DNA of 64,000 nucleotides. It comes from Aquarana catesbeiana. Its lineage: Eukaryota > Chordata > Amphibia > Anura > Ranidae. Below, piece after piece: positions 43,838 to 55,487 of this stretch (position 1 is its first letter; each line of letters opens with the position of its first letter). The position numbers were made by a program, and so were the translations under genes. The notes beneath the pieces were generated by a model that was not told where the DNA came from, searched no databases, and worked only from the letters and a program-made list of their open reading frames with translations. Where the stretch lies: positions 168,117,266-168,181,265 of the forward strand of contig NC_133330.1 in NCBI RefSeq assembly GCF_042186555.1. The letters are read 5' to 3'.

Positions 43838-44690
43838 TCAGAAAAAACACAAATTAGGTCTAATATAAGAATGATAACAATTGGATTTCCAACCACCCAA
43901 TTTTTTAATATCGGACTCAGAGAAACCCAATTTGGCCGCTTCAGTCACTGCGCCAATACGAAAAGAGTGACTGGTAACATGTAAATGGGGCAAATCAAGA
44001 TAAATCAGACATAAGCGGAGATCCAGAGACATGAAGCAATAATTGAGGTGAACCAATGGGTCGAGATAGCAAATATTTAGACAACCAGAAGAAGGCGCAA
44101 ACCGGTGAACCGTAGGATCGTTGAATAACAATCCACCGGCCCTTACCCAACTGATCAGTCTTGCTGAATCGTAGAAATATTTTAATAAAATTAGGGCCCA
44201 TGGAAATATCAGAAAACCACAAACCCCCAAAGAAGATGAAGACTTAGGCAGCAATTCAGAAATGCGGAAAGCCCCAAAAAATAATAAACTAAAAGAGACC
44301 TTAAAAAAAAAAAGTAAATCCTCATCAGCAGAATAACAAACAAAGGCAGAAGCAGCCATCAAATGTCGCAAAAATGATAAAGTGACCGGAACATGAGTGT
44401 CACTACGGAAACTGCGTTTACGGTAACCTTTGAGGGCCTGTTTAACTAAGAAAAAGGAAGAACAAGGCGGAAAGCCACAGCTTTTAAAAAAGAAAGAAAT
44501 CCCCGCCAAAATGTTAACAATATGTGAATATGAATAAGAGCGTTGCATCAAATAGTCCAAAAATCATAGAACTAAAGTCTCAGATATACAACTAGAAGAA
44601 ACACCTAAAGAAGTCAAAAAGACATTCCACAAAGACCATGCAGCGTTGTAATTCGCCCACGTGGAAGGAGCAAGAAAGTTCATCAATGCA
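43838..44690 (-). pseudogene. Ngaro tyrosine recombinase, one in-frame stop
   Basis: The main open frame (44560-43838) contains the catalytic series of tyrosine recombinases: 'GAFRISELL' (first Arg), 'TSHSFRIGAVTEAAKLG' (His-x-x-Arg), and 'GGWKSNCYHSYIRP' (Tyr nucleophile). Upstream sequence 'SALMNFLAPSTWANYNAAWSLW', a core-binding SAM-like domain, is in the same frame but cut by a TGA near 44570. The enzyme would integrate a circular DNA copy without target duplication. Confidence 0.87.
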
Positions 44691-44694
44691 GAAT

Positions 44695-46330
44695 TTACTG
44701 ATTGCAGACTACGGACCATAGGCATTCCGGGCAAGGTAGACCAAGGAGATCCGCTTCTGGGGCCAGAGCACGAAACCGATCTAGCTGAAAACGTGAAAGA
44801 GAATCAGCAATCACATTAGTATACCCTGGGATGTATTTAACTTTAATCCATAGTTTAAGTTCTAAACATTTAAGAACAATACAACGCAAAACAGCTAACA
44901 CAGGCAAAGATTTAGAAGACAAACAATTAATTGCATACGCAACCCCTTTGTTGTCAGAATGAAATAACAAACGAGAATTGCGAAGGCGGGCACCCCAAAG
45001 CTCTAAGGAAACCAGAATCAGGAACAATTCAAGGAGTACTACATTTTTTGTATATCCCAAAGAAAGCCAACAATCAGGCCAACATGCAGCCGACCAATGA
45101 TCTTGATAAAAAGCACCATAACCCGAACTCCCAGCTGCATCAGTGAATAAACAGCTGAATTATCCTGGAAAGGCGTTTGCCAAAAAGAACGGCCATTGTA
45201 CGATGAAAAGAAGTCATTCCAAACTAACAAATCAGAAACTAAAGAAGAATTTATCCGCACAAAATGATTTTGAGATTTACAACCAGCAATAGCTCTGTAT
45301 AATCGTTTAGAAAAAACACGGCCCATAGGAATAATATGCGTAGCAAAGGCTAGTAAGCCCAACAAAGATTGCAACGTGCAAACGGTAACCTTAGGTTTGG
45401 AAAGGACAAAAGAAATCATAAACCTCAAACGATCTAACTTGGCCTGAGGTAAACGACATTCCATCTTGTCAGTGTCAATGGTAACACCCAGGAATTCAAT
45501 ACAAGTCGTCGCCAAACTGACTTTCCGAGGGCCAATGGGACTCCAAAATGTTGGCATGTTAAACGAAATTCAGTGAACAAATACAAGCATTCATAAGTAT
45601 CGGCCGGACCGAAAAATAAAAAATCATCAAGATAATGCAATACATTAGACGAACCCGTCAAGAAAGTAACCACCCATTCCAAAAATGAAGAAAACGTCTC
45701 AAAGTAAGTACAGGATAAGGAACAGCCCATGGGAAGGCACTTATCATAATAATAAAAACCATCGTGATGAAAACCCAACGAGTTAAAAGCTGAAGGGTGT
45801 ATGGGCAACAGGCGGAAGGCAGATTTAATATCAGCTTTAGCCATAACGGTAGACACACCCAAGCGGCGAATCTTGAAAATCGCCTCATCAAAAGAGGTAT
45901 ACGTAACAGTACTTAATTCTGGGTCGATTTCATCATTAAGAGAAAAACCAGCAGGGAAAGATAAATGATGTATAAGGCAGAAACTATTGGGTTCTTTCTT
46001 AGGAACCAAACCTAAAGGAGAAACCCGAAAATCAATAAACGGAGGAAATAAAAAGGGGCCCGCAACCCTACCCTTCCTTCGCAATTTTATCAGAGACAAT
46101 GGCAGGGAAACGATGAACAGAGGCAAGGTTGTTACAACAAAGACAACCGGGTCCAGAAAATTGAGGTAATCGATAACCAAAGGAAAAACCGTCAACGAGA
46201 ATTTCCGCCATCCGGCGGTTTGGCCAAATGAGAAGGAACGGCAACATGGCGGGCAATTTCACCGGTGTTACACCCAGCACGAAAATTATTCCTAGAAGGA
46301 GCACCCACGTTGGAATGCAATTTTTTGAAA
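44695..46330 (-). pseudogene. Ngaro reverse transcriptase-RNase H, frameshifted
   Basis: Frame pieces 46415-46068, 46195-45434, 45557-45039 and 45060-44695 join in order. 'LVDGFSFGYRLPQF' and 'GLVPKKEPNSFCLIHHLSFP' are RT fingers; 'VMAKADIKSAFRLLPI' is the first catalytic Asp region; 'LPMGCSLSCTYFE' and 'VLHYLDDFLF' hold the YLDD catalytic pair. 'LLFHSDNKGVAYAIN' and 'YIPGYTNVIADSLSR' mark RNase H. Shifts lie near 46080, 45545 and 45060. The RT start overlaps the gag end in another frame, as in expressed Ngaro elements. Confidence 0.88.
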
Positions 46331-47856
46331 CAACGGGATGCAGGGTGATTACCTGAACAAGAAGCACATTCATGTTTATAACGGCACGAATTCGGCCATT
46401 TACATTGCCCTTCATTAAAACTGAAACAAAAACCTTTCTTAAATTGTAAAGGTTGGGAAGAAGACACAGGCAATGTGGGTTTACGTGGTATAAGAAGGTT
46501 CAACCACAAACCCACATCTTTTGTCCCCCAAGCCATATTTTTATGTATAGCAAGTTTTTGACGAAATGACTCGTCGTAAAAAAACCAAGCCAAACCAGGA
46601 AAATTCTTGTATGCCTCAAGTATAATTTCAAGATGCCTAAAAGGGCCACTGCAGAGCCCCGGGCACCGTTCACCCATAACACTAGAGAAAATACAAAAGG
46701 CCTGTAGCCAATTATTAAAATTGCGCGGAGCAGATTTTCTCTTGTCATCGTCATTCTTGTCCGAATCCTTAACATCCAGGCGATTTTCTTTAAATGATGT
46801 CAAAAGAGAGAGTAGCTCAACATATTCGCCTTTCCAAATTTTTGTTTTGATAGACGGCGATAATTGGAAGCCAAGCGGAGAAATTTCACACGTTATGGCT
46901 TCGTTAAAGCAACATTCAGGAACTGAATGTGAAGATGGATTCAATAAAGGCAGAACAACAGCATCATCGACCGATGGAACATGCGCAGGCGGTCGCACAT
47001 CCAAAGTAGGTAAAACCCCAACATTTAAACCATCAGAAAAACATTTCTTAAAATTATCTGCAAAGGAAGCAAAAGAAGACATCCATAACATCAAATTACG
47101 CATTTGATTAGACTCACCACTAGGTGTCATCTGTGGTAAAGATTGTGTTGAAATCACAGGTCTTGCAGCCTGTGTAGAATGCATTGAACCAGAGGGGTTA
47201 GCTGTAGGAAAAGAACAAGCACTAATAGCATCAGAAATCAGCAAAGGACGCATCACAGGAGAAGGCAAAACATCACTTATATTATCAATTGGTAAATCAG
47301 GAAGGAAAGAAGAGGAAGACAAAGCAGTACTATCACCAGCATTAAATTCAATATTAACATTGTCTGAGGGAACAGGCAATATTAAATCATTGTCCCGTAA
47401 AGAACGTTTACTATTACCTTTGCTTTTACATTTCTTTTTTTATGGAGGTCCCCGGGATTCGATCCGGCGGACCGACGTCGGTTTCGCTGTCTGCTCTATG
47501 CCAGTGTCTACTGCGCATAAGCCATGTCCTGCCGAAGGATCCGAGCCAGCTGCCGAAGTGAAAGGAGGCTCCACCGGTGTCATCAAAGGCGGAGTCGCGC
47601 TGTCAATAATTGCGGGGGCCCATGAAACAGCTGGAGGACGAACCGGAGGAGGAGCCCTGGATGGAAACGAAATACCGGAGGTACCCGGAAGAGAAGCCAT
47701 TACCGGAGGTGGGAAAGAGAGAGAGGGGGAAGGAGGAGGAAAAGAGGCAGATAGAACCGGAGGAGCCGCTGAGGAGAGGCAGAAACGCATCCAGGAATCC
47801 CCGTCAGGAGCAGAGGCCCGCTCCATCATCTGACGCAGTAGATTTTCCATTCTCAC
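46192..47856 (-). pseudogene. Ngaro gag-like ORF with one in-frame stop
   Basis: The frame is open from 47856 to a TAA at 47440-47442, then again in the same frame to 46192, about 555 codons in all. The first part is Pro/Ser-rich; the second has a long helical middle. The C-terminus has Cys/His clusters, 'CFSFNEGQCKWPNSCRYKH' (CCCH-like) and 'CASCSGNHPASRC', plausible nucleic-acid-binding knuckles. After the stop the codons remain lysine-rich coding (KCKSKGNSKRSLRDND), so a single nonsense change, or readthrough, is likely. Confidence 0.8.
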
Positions 47857-48104
47857 AGGTGAGGAGACAGACTAAGGAGATGCTTCTTCTTGAAGTGCTG
47901 CCGTTGGTCTGACAGCCATTAAAACATTTTCTTTCTTCTTATTGGTTCTTCTAGTCACCTGACCCTTCTTAGAAACTTCCAGAATTTATAAATAAAGTTT
48001 ATTGATAACAGTTAAATGATCAATATATTAAATTACAATAACTGCTATTTGTTTCAGTCCCTGTTCCCATAGGCAGGGGTCACTAATGAGCTTCTCCTGC
48101 CTTT

Positions 48105-48620
48105 CAGTCCGTCCAGTGGATCTGTCCCGTGTGAAAGGGTCCTAACAGTAAAGAATCCTCTACATAGTTTAAGTTAACTACCTAACAACCACGCTATAGC
48201 CGAATGACGGCTACAGCACAGCTCGATAACTCTGGGAGGGCGTACATTGACATCCTCCCAGAATCTTGCTCTCGCGCGGCCCCCCAGGGGGTGCACTCGG
48301 GAACATCCGTGACCGCCGGGTCCAGAGTTATCGAGCCGTGCTGTAGCTGTCCTTCGGCTATAGCATGGCTGTTAAGTAGTTAACTTTAAACTATGTAGAG
48401 CAGGGATATGCAATTAGCGGACCTCCAGTTGTTGCCAAACTACAAGTCCCATCATGCCTCTGCCTCTGGGTGTCATGCTTGTGGCTGTCAAAGTCTTGCT
48501 ATGCCTCATGGGACTTGTAGTTCTGCAACAGCTGGAGGTCCGCTAATTGCATATCCCTGATGTAGAGGATTCTTTACTGTGAGGCCCCTTTCATACGGGA
48601 CAGATCCACTGGATGGACTC
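48105..48620. repeat. Large foldback repeat containing a hAT MITE
   Basis: Outer arms CAGTGGATCTGTCCCGTGTGAAAGG...AGTAAAGAATCCTCTACATAG and their complement at 48393-48620 pair well. A middle foldback pairs CCACGCTATAGCCGAATGACGG (48190) with the complement near 48340-48370. A separate hAT MITE (48401-48559) is inserted in the right arm. Confidence 0.8.
48401..48559. mobile_element. hAT MITE, 159 bp, 8-bp target duplication
   Basis: Nearly palindromic: CAGGGATATGCAATTAGCGG at one end and its complement at the other. ATGTAGAG on both sides (48393-48400 and 48560-48567). It contains the 'ACTACAAGTCCCAT-ATG' motif, common in vertebrate hAT MITEs. Confidence 0.95.
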
Positions 48621-48959
48621 CGCTAGCTCAGCGGGGATCACTCCGTTGATCCCCGCTGAGCAGGCGGATAATAGGTCTATCTCTGCTCACTGTGCAGGAA
48701 CGGACCTGTCAAAGCCCCGCTATTCTCTATGGTGAGATTGAATGAAAACAGACAGCCTGTGCGTTTTCATCCGATCCCATGTGCAGGACAGATGGCAAAC
48801 GTATCGCCATCTGTCTGTTTTGAGCGGATCTTGTCGGATCGGATGGCAGGCGGGTGTCAGCAGACACATCTCTGCTGACATCCGCCTGCCCATAGAAGTC
48901 AATGGATGGCCTGCTTGGATCTGCCTGAAAAAGGACAGGCGGATCAGAGTGGGCCAATC

Positions 48960-49200
48960 GTGCGAAAGGGACCTTAGAGAAGTAAGAATGTAGAACTCCC
49001 TTCCAAAACTGGTGGTGTCAGTGGGGAGTGTTTATAAAACACTTAGATGGCTATCTTGGCGAACACAGTATACAGGGATATGAGAAATGGTAGAGACATA
49101 AATACATACACACTCATATGCCTGCACCCATACAGCTTGAACTGGATGGACTAATGCAGTTATTCAACCTTACAAACTATGTAACTGCTGTATGTTATTC
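48960..49200 (+). repeat. CR1-like LINE 3'UTR-like sequence
   Basis: 'GTAGAACTCCCTTCCAAAACTGGT', 'GTTTATAAAACACTTAGATGG' and 'TTGAACTGGATGGACTAATG...TTCAACCTTACAAACTATGTAACT' form the typical tail of vertebrate CR1-like LINEs. No coding left. Confidence 0.6.
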
Positions 49201-49521
49201 ATCTTGATTCGGTGTTATAACTTGCACCGTGCTTTGATGGCTGCCACAACTCTTATGATTTAGCCACTAACTACCTCCCCATATTACAGGTTATTTGTTC
49301 TAACCATTTGCACACTTTTAATCATGCGTCTGAACGGTTGTATCATCGGCAACTACATTGCCACTGGTTAATAGCTCATTGTTCAAATTTATCTGCTTAC
49401 TCATGTTACAATCTGTATTCTGTAATGTTTTTAAATAAAAATGTATTGAAAGTGAAAATACAAATGACCTCTTTGCATAAAAATATGGAGATACAAAGCA
49501 TATTGTATTGACATATCTATA

Positions 49522-50465
49522 TTGATGTCACCCCACTGCCTCAAACTCAACTTGTCCAAAATCGAGCTTATAGTATTTCCTCCCCCACGTGCTACTTACC
49601 CTGACTTCTCTGTCAAGAGCAATGGCACAACCATCCACCCATCCCCACATGTCAGTATGCTAGGTGTTATCTTGGACTCTGAACTTTCGGCCCCACATCC
49701 AATCACTTTCCAAAGCTTGCTGCCTCAACCTCCGCAACATCTCTAAACTACGTCCATTTCTAACCAATGAAACCACAAAGCTCCTGATTCACTCCCTGGT
49801 TATCTCTCGCCTTGACTACTGCAACTCCCTCCTCATTGGCTTACCTTTAAATTGACTATCCCCCCTTCAGTCCATCATGAATGCTGCTGCCAGACTCATC
49901 CACCTTACAAACCGCTCATTGTCTGCTACCCCCCTCTGCCAATCCCTCCATTGGCTGCCACTCATCCAACGAATTATATCCAAAATACTAACAATAAGTT
50001 ACAAAGACATCCACAACTTTGTCCCAAGCTACATCACTAGCCTAGTCTCAAAATACCAACCTAATCACCCTCTTCATTCCTCCCAAGACCTACTGCTACT
50101 TCATATCCGCCACCAGGACTTCTCCCGAGCCTCGCCCATCCTCTGGAATTCCCTACCCCAATATGTCAGACTGTCTCCAAATTTATCCACTTTTAGGCGA
50201 TCCCTGAAACCTTTCCTCTTCAGAGAAGCCTATCCTGCGTCCATCTAACCACTGCACTATTTTCTCCATTAGCTCATCCCCCACAGCTATTACCCTTTTG
50301 TATAACTTGACCCTCCCTCCTAGATATTAAGTCTAACGAGCAGGGCTCTCTGATTCCCCCCTGTATTGAATTGTATTGTAATTGTACTGTCTGCCCTAAT
50401 GTTGTAAAGCGCTGCGCAAACTCTCAGCGCTATAGAAAATCCTGTATAATAATAATAAAATTGGA
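49522..50465 (+). pseudogene. L2-like LINE, 3' end of ORF2 and tail
   Basis: Frames at 49522, 49664 and 49877 read in order 'LKLNLSKIELIVFPPP', 'FLTNETTKLLIHSLVISRLDYCNSLLIGLP' and 'MNAAARLIHLTNRS...LHWLPLIQRI', ending 'LRRSLKPFLFREAY'. This is the thumb and C-terminus of L2/CR1-clade reverse transcriptases. The tail 'TTGTAAAGCGCTGCGCAAACT...GCTATAGAAAATCCTG' followed by TAA repeats is L2-like. Frameshifts and a TGA near 49855 make it dead. Confidence 0.85.
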
Positions 50466-50499
50466 TACATAAACATTAATTTGATATGGAATAATCTTC

Positions 50500-50760
50500 A
50501 TAATAAGTTCCATAATATAAAAAAAATGTGTAAATTTAGTGGCAATATAACAAATGAGAAACTCTACAGGATCTAAGAATACCCTCATGAATCGATTAAA
50601 CCTACCATTGCGCCAAAAATAGAATACCGTCTACTAAAGCTGCCCCTAATATAGTAAGTAAAAATTCGAAATCAGCAAATCTACCACAATCTTAGCAAGA
50701 GAGGTATATAGTGGCACTAGCACCTATTGCATTAAGAGACACCCAGTGATGGAAAAAGTG

Positions 50761-50801
<41 letters not shown>

Positions 50802-51024
50802 AAGTCCAATATAATTATATCCACAATCGGAACAGCATAGCAGTAAGTCCATGCAGGATAAAAATGGAAGATATCCACTCCAGGTGTCACCGCTCCCCCA
50901 TAAGATGTACACGCACCAGCAATAATTGCCTCAGCTCACACTCTCAGGCAATAAGGCATTGTACCCCATCAGGGTTGTGGACAATCCCATCTCCTCCAAT
51001 CTCATGGGACAATATATACCTCCC

Positions 51025-51078
<54 letters not shown>

Positions 51079-51455
51079 CAAAAGGACACTCCAATACTGT
51101 AGTGCAAATAACATCTGATAAAATTTATTTAAAACACCATAAAAAAGACACACAGGTATTGCACTCACATCTGGTCAAGCTATAAAATCCCATTTGGATT
51201 TGAGGATCCAACATATATATCATGGCCGTGGCGGGCCCAGAGCAACAGCTCCATGTCTCACCCCACCAATGTTGATCTCCTAGAAAGACATCACCTCCGG
51301 TGCTGTGTGTGAGGTCACTTCCAGTTGACGTACAGCCATGTCCTGACGATATAACAAATGTGAATGGAACTAAGAACTGTACATTAAAATCTTGTAGCTT
51401 GAGCTATGTTAGTTATTCATATAAAAAAGCTATATTAGCTGCATATCCAATTATT
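50500..51455. repeat. Unclassified repeat with two TA microsatellites
   Basis: Holds TA tracts at 50766-50799 and 51027-51075. Short words such as GTGCAAATA and AATACTGTAGTGCAAATAACATC occur, but no complete foldback or LTR structure was found. No coding. Confidence 0.45.
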
Positions 51456-51459
51456 ACTA

Positions 51460-54326
51460 TTGCTATACAGGATTTATATAGCGCCAACAGTTTACGCAGC
51501 GCTTTACAATATATAAGGGAGACAGTACAATTATAATACAATAAAATACAGGAGGATTAAGAGAGCCCTGCTCAGAAGAGCTTACAATCTAAAAGGGTGG
51601 GGCAAGTGGTACAAAAGGTTGTAACTATGGGGAATGAGCTGATGGAAGTGGTAAAAGATTAGTTGGAGACATGATAGGCTTCCTTGAAGAGATGAGTTTT
51701 CAGGTTCGCCTGAAGGTAGCAAGAGTAAGGGATAGCCAGACAGGTTGAGGTAGCGAGTTCCTGAGAATGGGAGAGGCTTTGGAGAAATCCTGGAGACGAG
51801 CATGGGAGGAGGAGATGAGGGAGCTTGAGAGTAGGAGGTCTTAAGAAGAGCGGTTTGGGTGATATTAGGAGACAAGATTGATGATGTAGCTCAGGGCCAA
51901 GTTGTGATTGTGATTGTATATTGTGGTTAGTATTTTGAATTTAATTCGCTGGGCGATTAGGAGCCAGTGTAGGGATTGGAGGAGAGGGTTGGCAGACACT
52001 GAGCAGTTGGTAAGGTGGATAAGTCTTGCAGCAGCATTCATGACAGACTGAAGAGGGGATAGCCTATGGAGAGGTAAGCCAATGAGAAGGGAGTTGCAAA
52101 AGTCAAGGCGAGAGATAACAAGGGAGTGATTTCATTTGTTAAAAAGGGGTGAATTTTAGAGACGTTACAGAGGTGAATTCTACAAACATTTGAGATTAAT
52201 TGGATTTGAGGCTGAAAGGACAAGTCAGAGTCTAGGATTACACCTAGTACCCTGGCGTGAGGGGAGGGACTGATGGTTGCATTGTTGATTTTGATGGAAA
52301 AGTCATGGAGGGGGACACAGGGGGGGGGGGATATTAATAGCTCAGTTTCAGAGAGATTAGTTTATAGAAGTGGTGCGACATCCATGCTGATATGTCAGTT
52401 AGTAATGTGAGAGGAGACCGAAGGAGTGAGGTGAGAAGTACACAGATAGATTTGGGTGTCATCGGTGTATAAGTGGTATTGGAAGCCATGGGTGGTTATC
52501 AAGTAACCAAGGGAGGAGGTGTAGATACAGAGGAGAAGGGGCCCAAGAACAGAGCCTTGGGGGACCCCCACAGAAAGGAGCAATGGAGAGGAGGAGACAG
52601 AGTTGTAGGTAACACTGAAGGAGCGCTCTGATAGGTAGAGAACCAGGATAGAGCAGAATCTTGGAGGCCAAGGGAATGGAATTTATTGAGAAGGAGCGGG
52701 TGGTCAACAGTATCAAGGGCCGCAGAGAGGTCAAGTAGTAGGAATATGGAGTAGTGGCCGTTGATTTTTGCAGTTAGTAAATCGTTAGTGAGATTTAGTA
52801 AGGCAGTTTCCATGGAGTGATGCGAGTAAAAGCCAGATTGTAAGGGGTCAGGAAGGTTATTTTCACTGAGGTAGAAGCTAAGATGGTTAGAGACTAAGCG
52901 TTCTAGAAGTTTAGAGGTGAATGGGAGAAATGAGATGGGTCTTAATTTGTACAGGTTTGTGGGGTCCAGTGAGGACTTTTTAAGTATGGGAGTGATCTGT
53001 GCATGTTTTAGAGGGGAGGGGAAGGTGCCACTAGAGAGGGAGAGATTGAAGATTTGAGTGAGGGAACATAGGATAGAAGAAGAGGGTGACCGTAGTAGTT
53101 GTGGGGGAACAGGATCCAAGGGACAATTGGTTAGGTGGGCTTGTGAGAAAAGTTTTGTAACCTTTTTAGTAGTAGCCAATTCAAAAGAGGAGAGTGTTGA
53201 ATGTGCTGTTAGGTAAGGTATGTTGGGTGGGGAAGATGTACGCACAGTAGCGGTGTCCTTACGAATTCCATCAATCTTGTCTTTGAAGTGATTGGCAATC
53301 TCTTGGGCAGTGAGTGAGTTAGTGGGTAGAGGGGGTGGGGGACGAAGCAGGGGGTTAAGCCTCGTATACACGATCGGATTTTACGCCAACAAATCTGTGG
53401 ACTTTTGTCTGAAGGGCGTTGGCCCTTGTCTTGCATACACACGGCACACAATTGTTAGTACATATAGTGATGTACTACATGTTTTTTCAGCTCATTAGCG
53501 CCACCCTTTGGGCTCCTTCTGCTAATTTCATGTTAGTTGAAGTTTAGTAAATATTGATTCGCGCTTTTCTTTTCACATTTTTCATTTAGCGCTTTTCAGT
53601 TTGTTTCTGAATGGCCGTTCGTCAAGCAGACATGTTGCGGCTGAATCGGAGGAGATAACGTGTAAAAAAAAAAGAAAAAAAAAAGCATAATAATATTATT
53701 CTTGATAGCACTAGAAAAAAAAAGCCTTTGAAAATTTGTTTGCAATAACTCCATCAGTATCACCAGCAAAGCAGCTTCATTATTATCCCATTAAAGAAGA
53801 AGAGAATTGTGCGCTGCATTTCGAGATTTCATAACTTGCCACGTCACGAATGTTAATTCTCCATTACGAATGCTAGTTTACAAGACCGACTGCTTCTGGC
53901 TCGTCCTTGTTTCTGAGCATGTGTGTTTGTACTTTGGACTTTTGTCCGACGGACTTGTGTACACATGCTGGGAAAATCCGACAACAGACATTTGTCCAGG
54001 AAAAATTTTAAAACCTGCTATCCAACATTTGTCCGTGGAAAATCCAACAATTGCCCGATGGAGCATACACACGACATTGGATTTTACGCCAACAGCCTGT
54101 CATCACACATTTCCCGTTGAAAAATCTGACGAAGCTGTATGTACGAGGCTTTAAAGGTTAAGAAGAGCCGATGGGGACTGGATGACAAGGTATTAATAAG
54201 AGAGACAAAGTAGGCTTGTTTGGCAGCATGGAGGCAGGAATTGTATTTTAGAAGGGCAGATTTATATAGATTGAAGTCCTGCAGGCATTTGGTTTTACGC
54301 CACAGTCGTTCAAGAGCACCGGCCAT
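51460..54326 (-). pseudogene. L2-like LINE reverse transcriptase, interrupted by a Harbinger MITE
   Basis: Minus strand from 54326: an upstream region 'LERLWRKTKCLQDFNLYKSALLKYNSCLHAAKQAYF' is cut by the MITE at 53358-54151 and resumes 'RLNPLLRPPPPLP...QEIANHFKDKIDGIR'. RT motifs follow: 'LRPISFLPFTSKLLERLV', 'FLLLDLSAALDTVDHPLLL' (first Asp), 'GVPQGSVLGPLLLCIYTSSLG' and 'YTDDTQIYL' (catalytic pair). The C-terminal part is at 52223-52038, and a typical L2 tail (CAGCGCTTTACAATATATAAGG on +) at 51495. Frameshifts near 52500 and 52200. Opposite in direction to the L2-like copy at 49522. Confidence 0.88.
53358..54151. mobile_element. Harbinger deletion derivative, 794 bp, TTA target duplication
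   Basis: Ends AGCCTCGTATACACGATCGG and, inverted, AGCCTCGTACATACAG, flanked by TTA (53355-53357 and 54152-54154). It shares internal blocks with the full element: GCCACCCTTTGGGCTCCTT-TGCTAAT (53502; 34838) and AAAGAAGAAGAGA--GTGCGCTG (53793; 41490), followed by related 'GCATTACGAA-GCTA'-like sequence. So it keeps both flanks and lacks the genes. Inserted in an L2-like LINE frame. Confidence 0.9.
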
Positions 54327-54339
54327 GTCCCACTAGTCC

Positions 54340-55050
54340 CAAATCCCTAACCCTAATCCCACTAGTCCCAAAACCCTAATCCTAACCCTAATCTTGCTCC
54401 CACTAGTCCCAAAATCCCAACCCTAATCCTGCTCCCAATAGTCCCAAAACCCCAACCATAACTCCGCTCCCACTAGTCCCAAAACCCTAACCCCGCTCCC
54501 ACTAGTCCCAAAACCCTAATACCACTAGTCCCAAAACCCTAATCCTGCTCCCACTAGTCCTAAAACCCCAACCCGTAACCCTAATCCCACTAGTCCAAAA
54601 TCCCTAACCCAATCCCTCTCCCACTAGTCCCAAATCCATAATCCTAATCTCACTCCCACTAGTCCCAAATCCCTAACCCTAATCTCACTCCCAAAACCCT
54701 AACCCCACTCCCAAAACCCCAACCCTTAACCCTAATCCCGCTCCCACTATTCCCAAAACCCCAACCATAACTCTGCTCCCACTAGTCCCAAAACCCTAAC
54801 CCCACTCCCACTAGTCCAAAAACCCTAACCCCTAACCCTAATACCACTAGTCCCAAATCCCACTAGTCCCAAAACCCTAATCCTGCTCCTACTAGTCCTA
54901 AAACCCCAACCCTTAACCCTAATCCCACTAGTCCAAAATCCCTAACCCTTAACCCCAATCCTACTAGTCCCAAATCCCTAACCCTAATCCCACTCCCACT
55001 AGTCCCAAATCCCTAATCCCACTAGTCCCAAATCCCTAACCCCTATCCTA
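54340..55050. repeat. Satellite of CCCTAA and CCCACTAGTCCC units
   Basis: About 700 bp of diverged tandem units built from 'CCCACTAGTCCCAAAACCCTAACCCTAAT', 25-35 bp long with length variants. CCCTAA, the vertebrate telomere unit on its C strand, occurs many times, but rarely in uninterrupted series. Confidence 0.9.
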
Positions 55051-55487
55051 TAGTCAATATTCATCTTTAGTAGTGATGTTATAATGATTATTGTTACATA
55101 GCTAAAAGACAAACACCGCTCATATTTTATTATATTTATTACATGACACCTAATAATCATCAAATATAGTTATATCTTTTTGTTCAAAGTATGTTCTCAG
55201 CACAAAATAAGATACTCCAAAGAGACGGAAAGTTTAATAATTTAGTTCAATGCTAGTTAAAAACCATGTAATAATGAATTATACAAAACAGTTACCAAAA
55301 GAAGCTATGAAACATATTATTAAAGTGTTATAAACATGGTTTAAACAAACTCTTTAAAGTTTAATCTTATTTGAGAATACTAAAGTTGTTAAACAAAAAC
55401 TACTACTTACAAATATCTTCAAAGAGCATGCCAAAGTATCTTAGAATAGAAGAAATTATTGGTGTTAATTGTGGATTTGGGAAGGGT
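55051..55487. other. AT-rich interval, no gene recognised
   Basis: AT-rich and without repeat signature I can name; may be the 3' part of the Harbinger copy whose transposase fragment follows on the minus strand. Confidence 0.4.

Larger units (their letters stand above)
43010..47990 (-). mobile_element. Ngaro (DIRS-order) retrotransposon, broken
   Basis: Minus-strand order is gag-like, reverse transcriptase, RNase H, tyrosine recombinase, SGNH hydrolase. Tyrosine recombinase in place of integrase defines the DIRS order, and the SGNH hydrolase is known from Ngaro members. At least one in-frame stop or shift is present in gag, RT, the recombinase and the hydrolase, so the copy is inactive. Boundaries are approximate because the terminal repeats were not resolved. 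Confidence 0.88.

Noticed and set aside
47360..47833. 157-codon + strand frame rich in Gly and Glu
   Set aside because: Antisense of the Pro/Ser-rich start of the Ngaro gag-like frame.
50766..51075. CRISPR-like spaced repeats
   Set aside because: Only TA microsatellites separated by unrelated sequence; vertebrate DNA.
54340..55050. True chromosome end (telomere)
   Set aside because: CCCTAA units are interrupted and diverged, and ordinary repeats continue on both sides.
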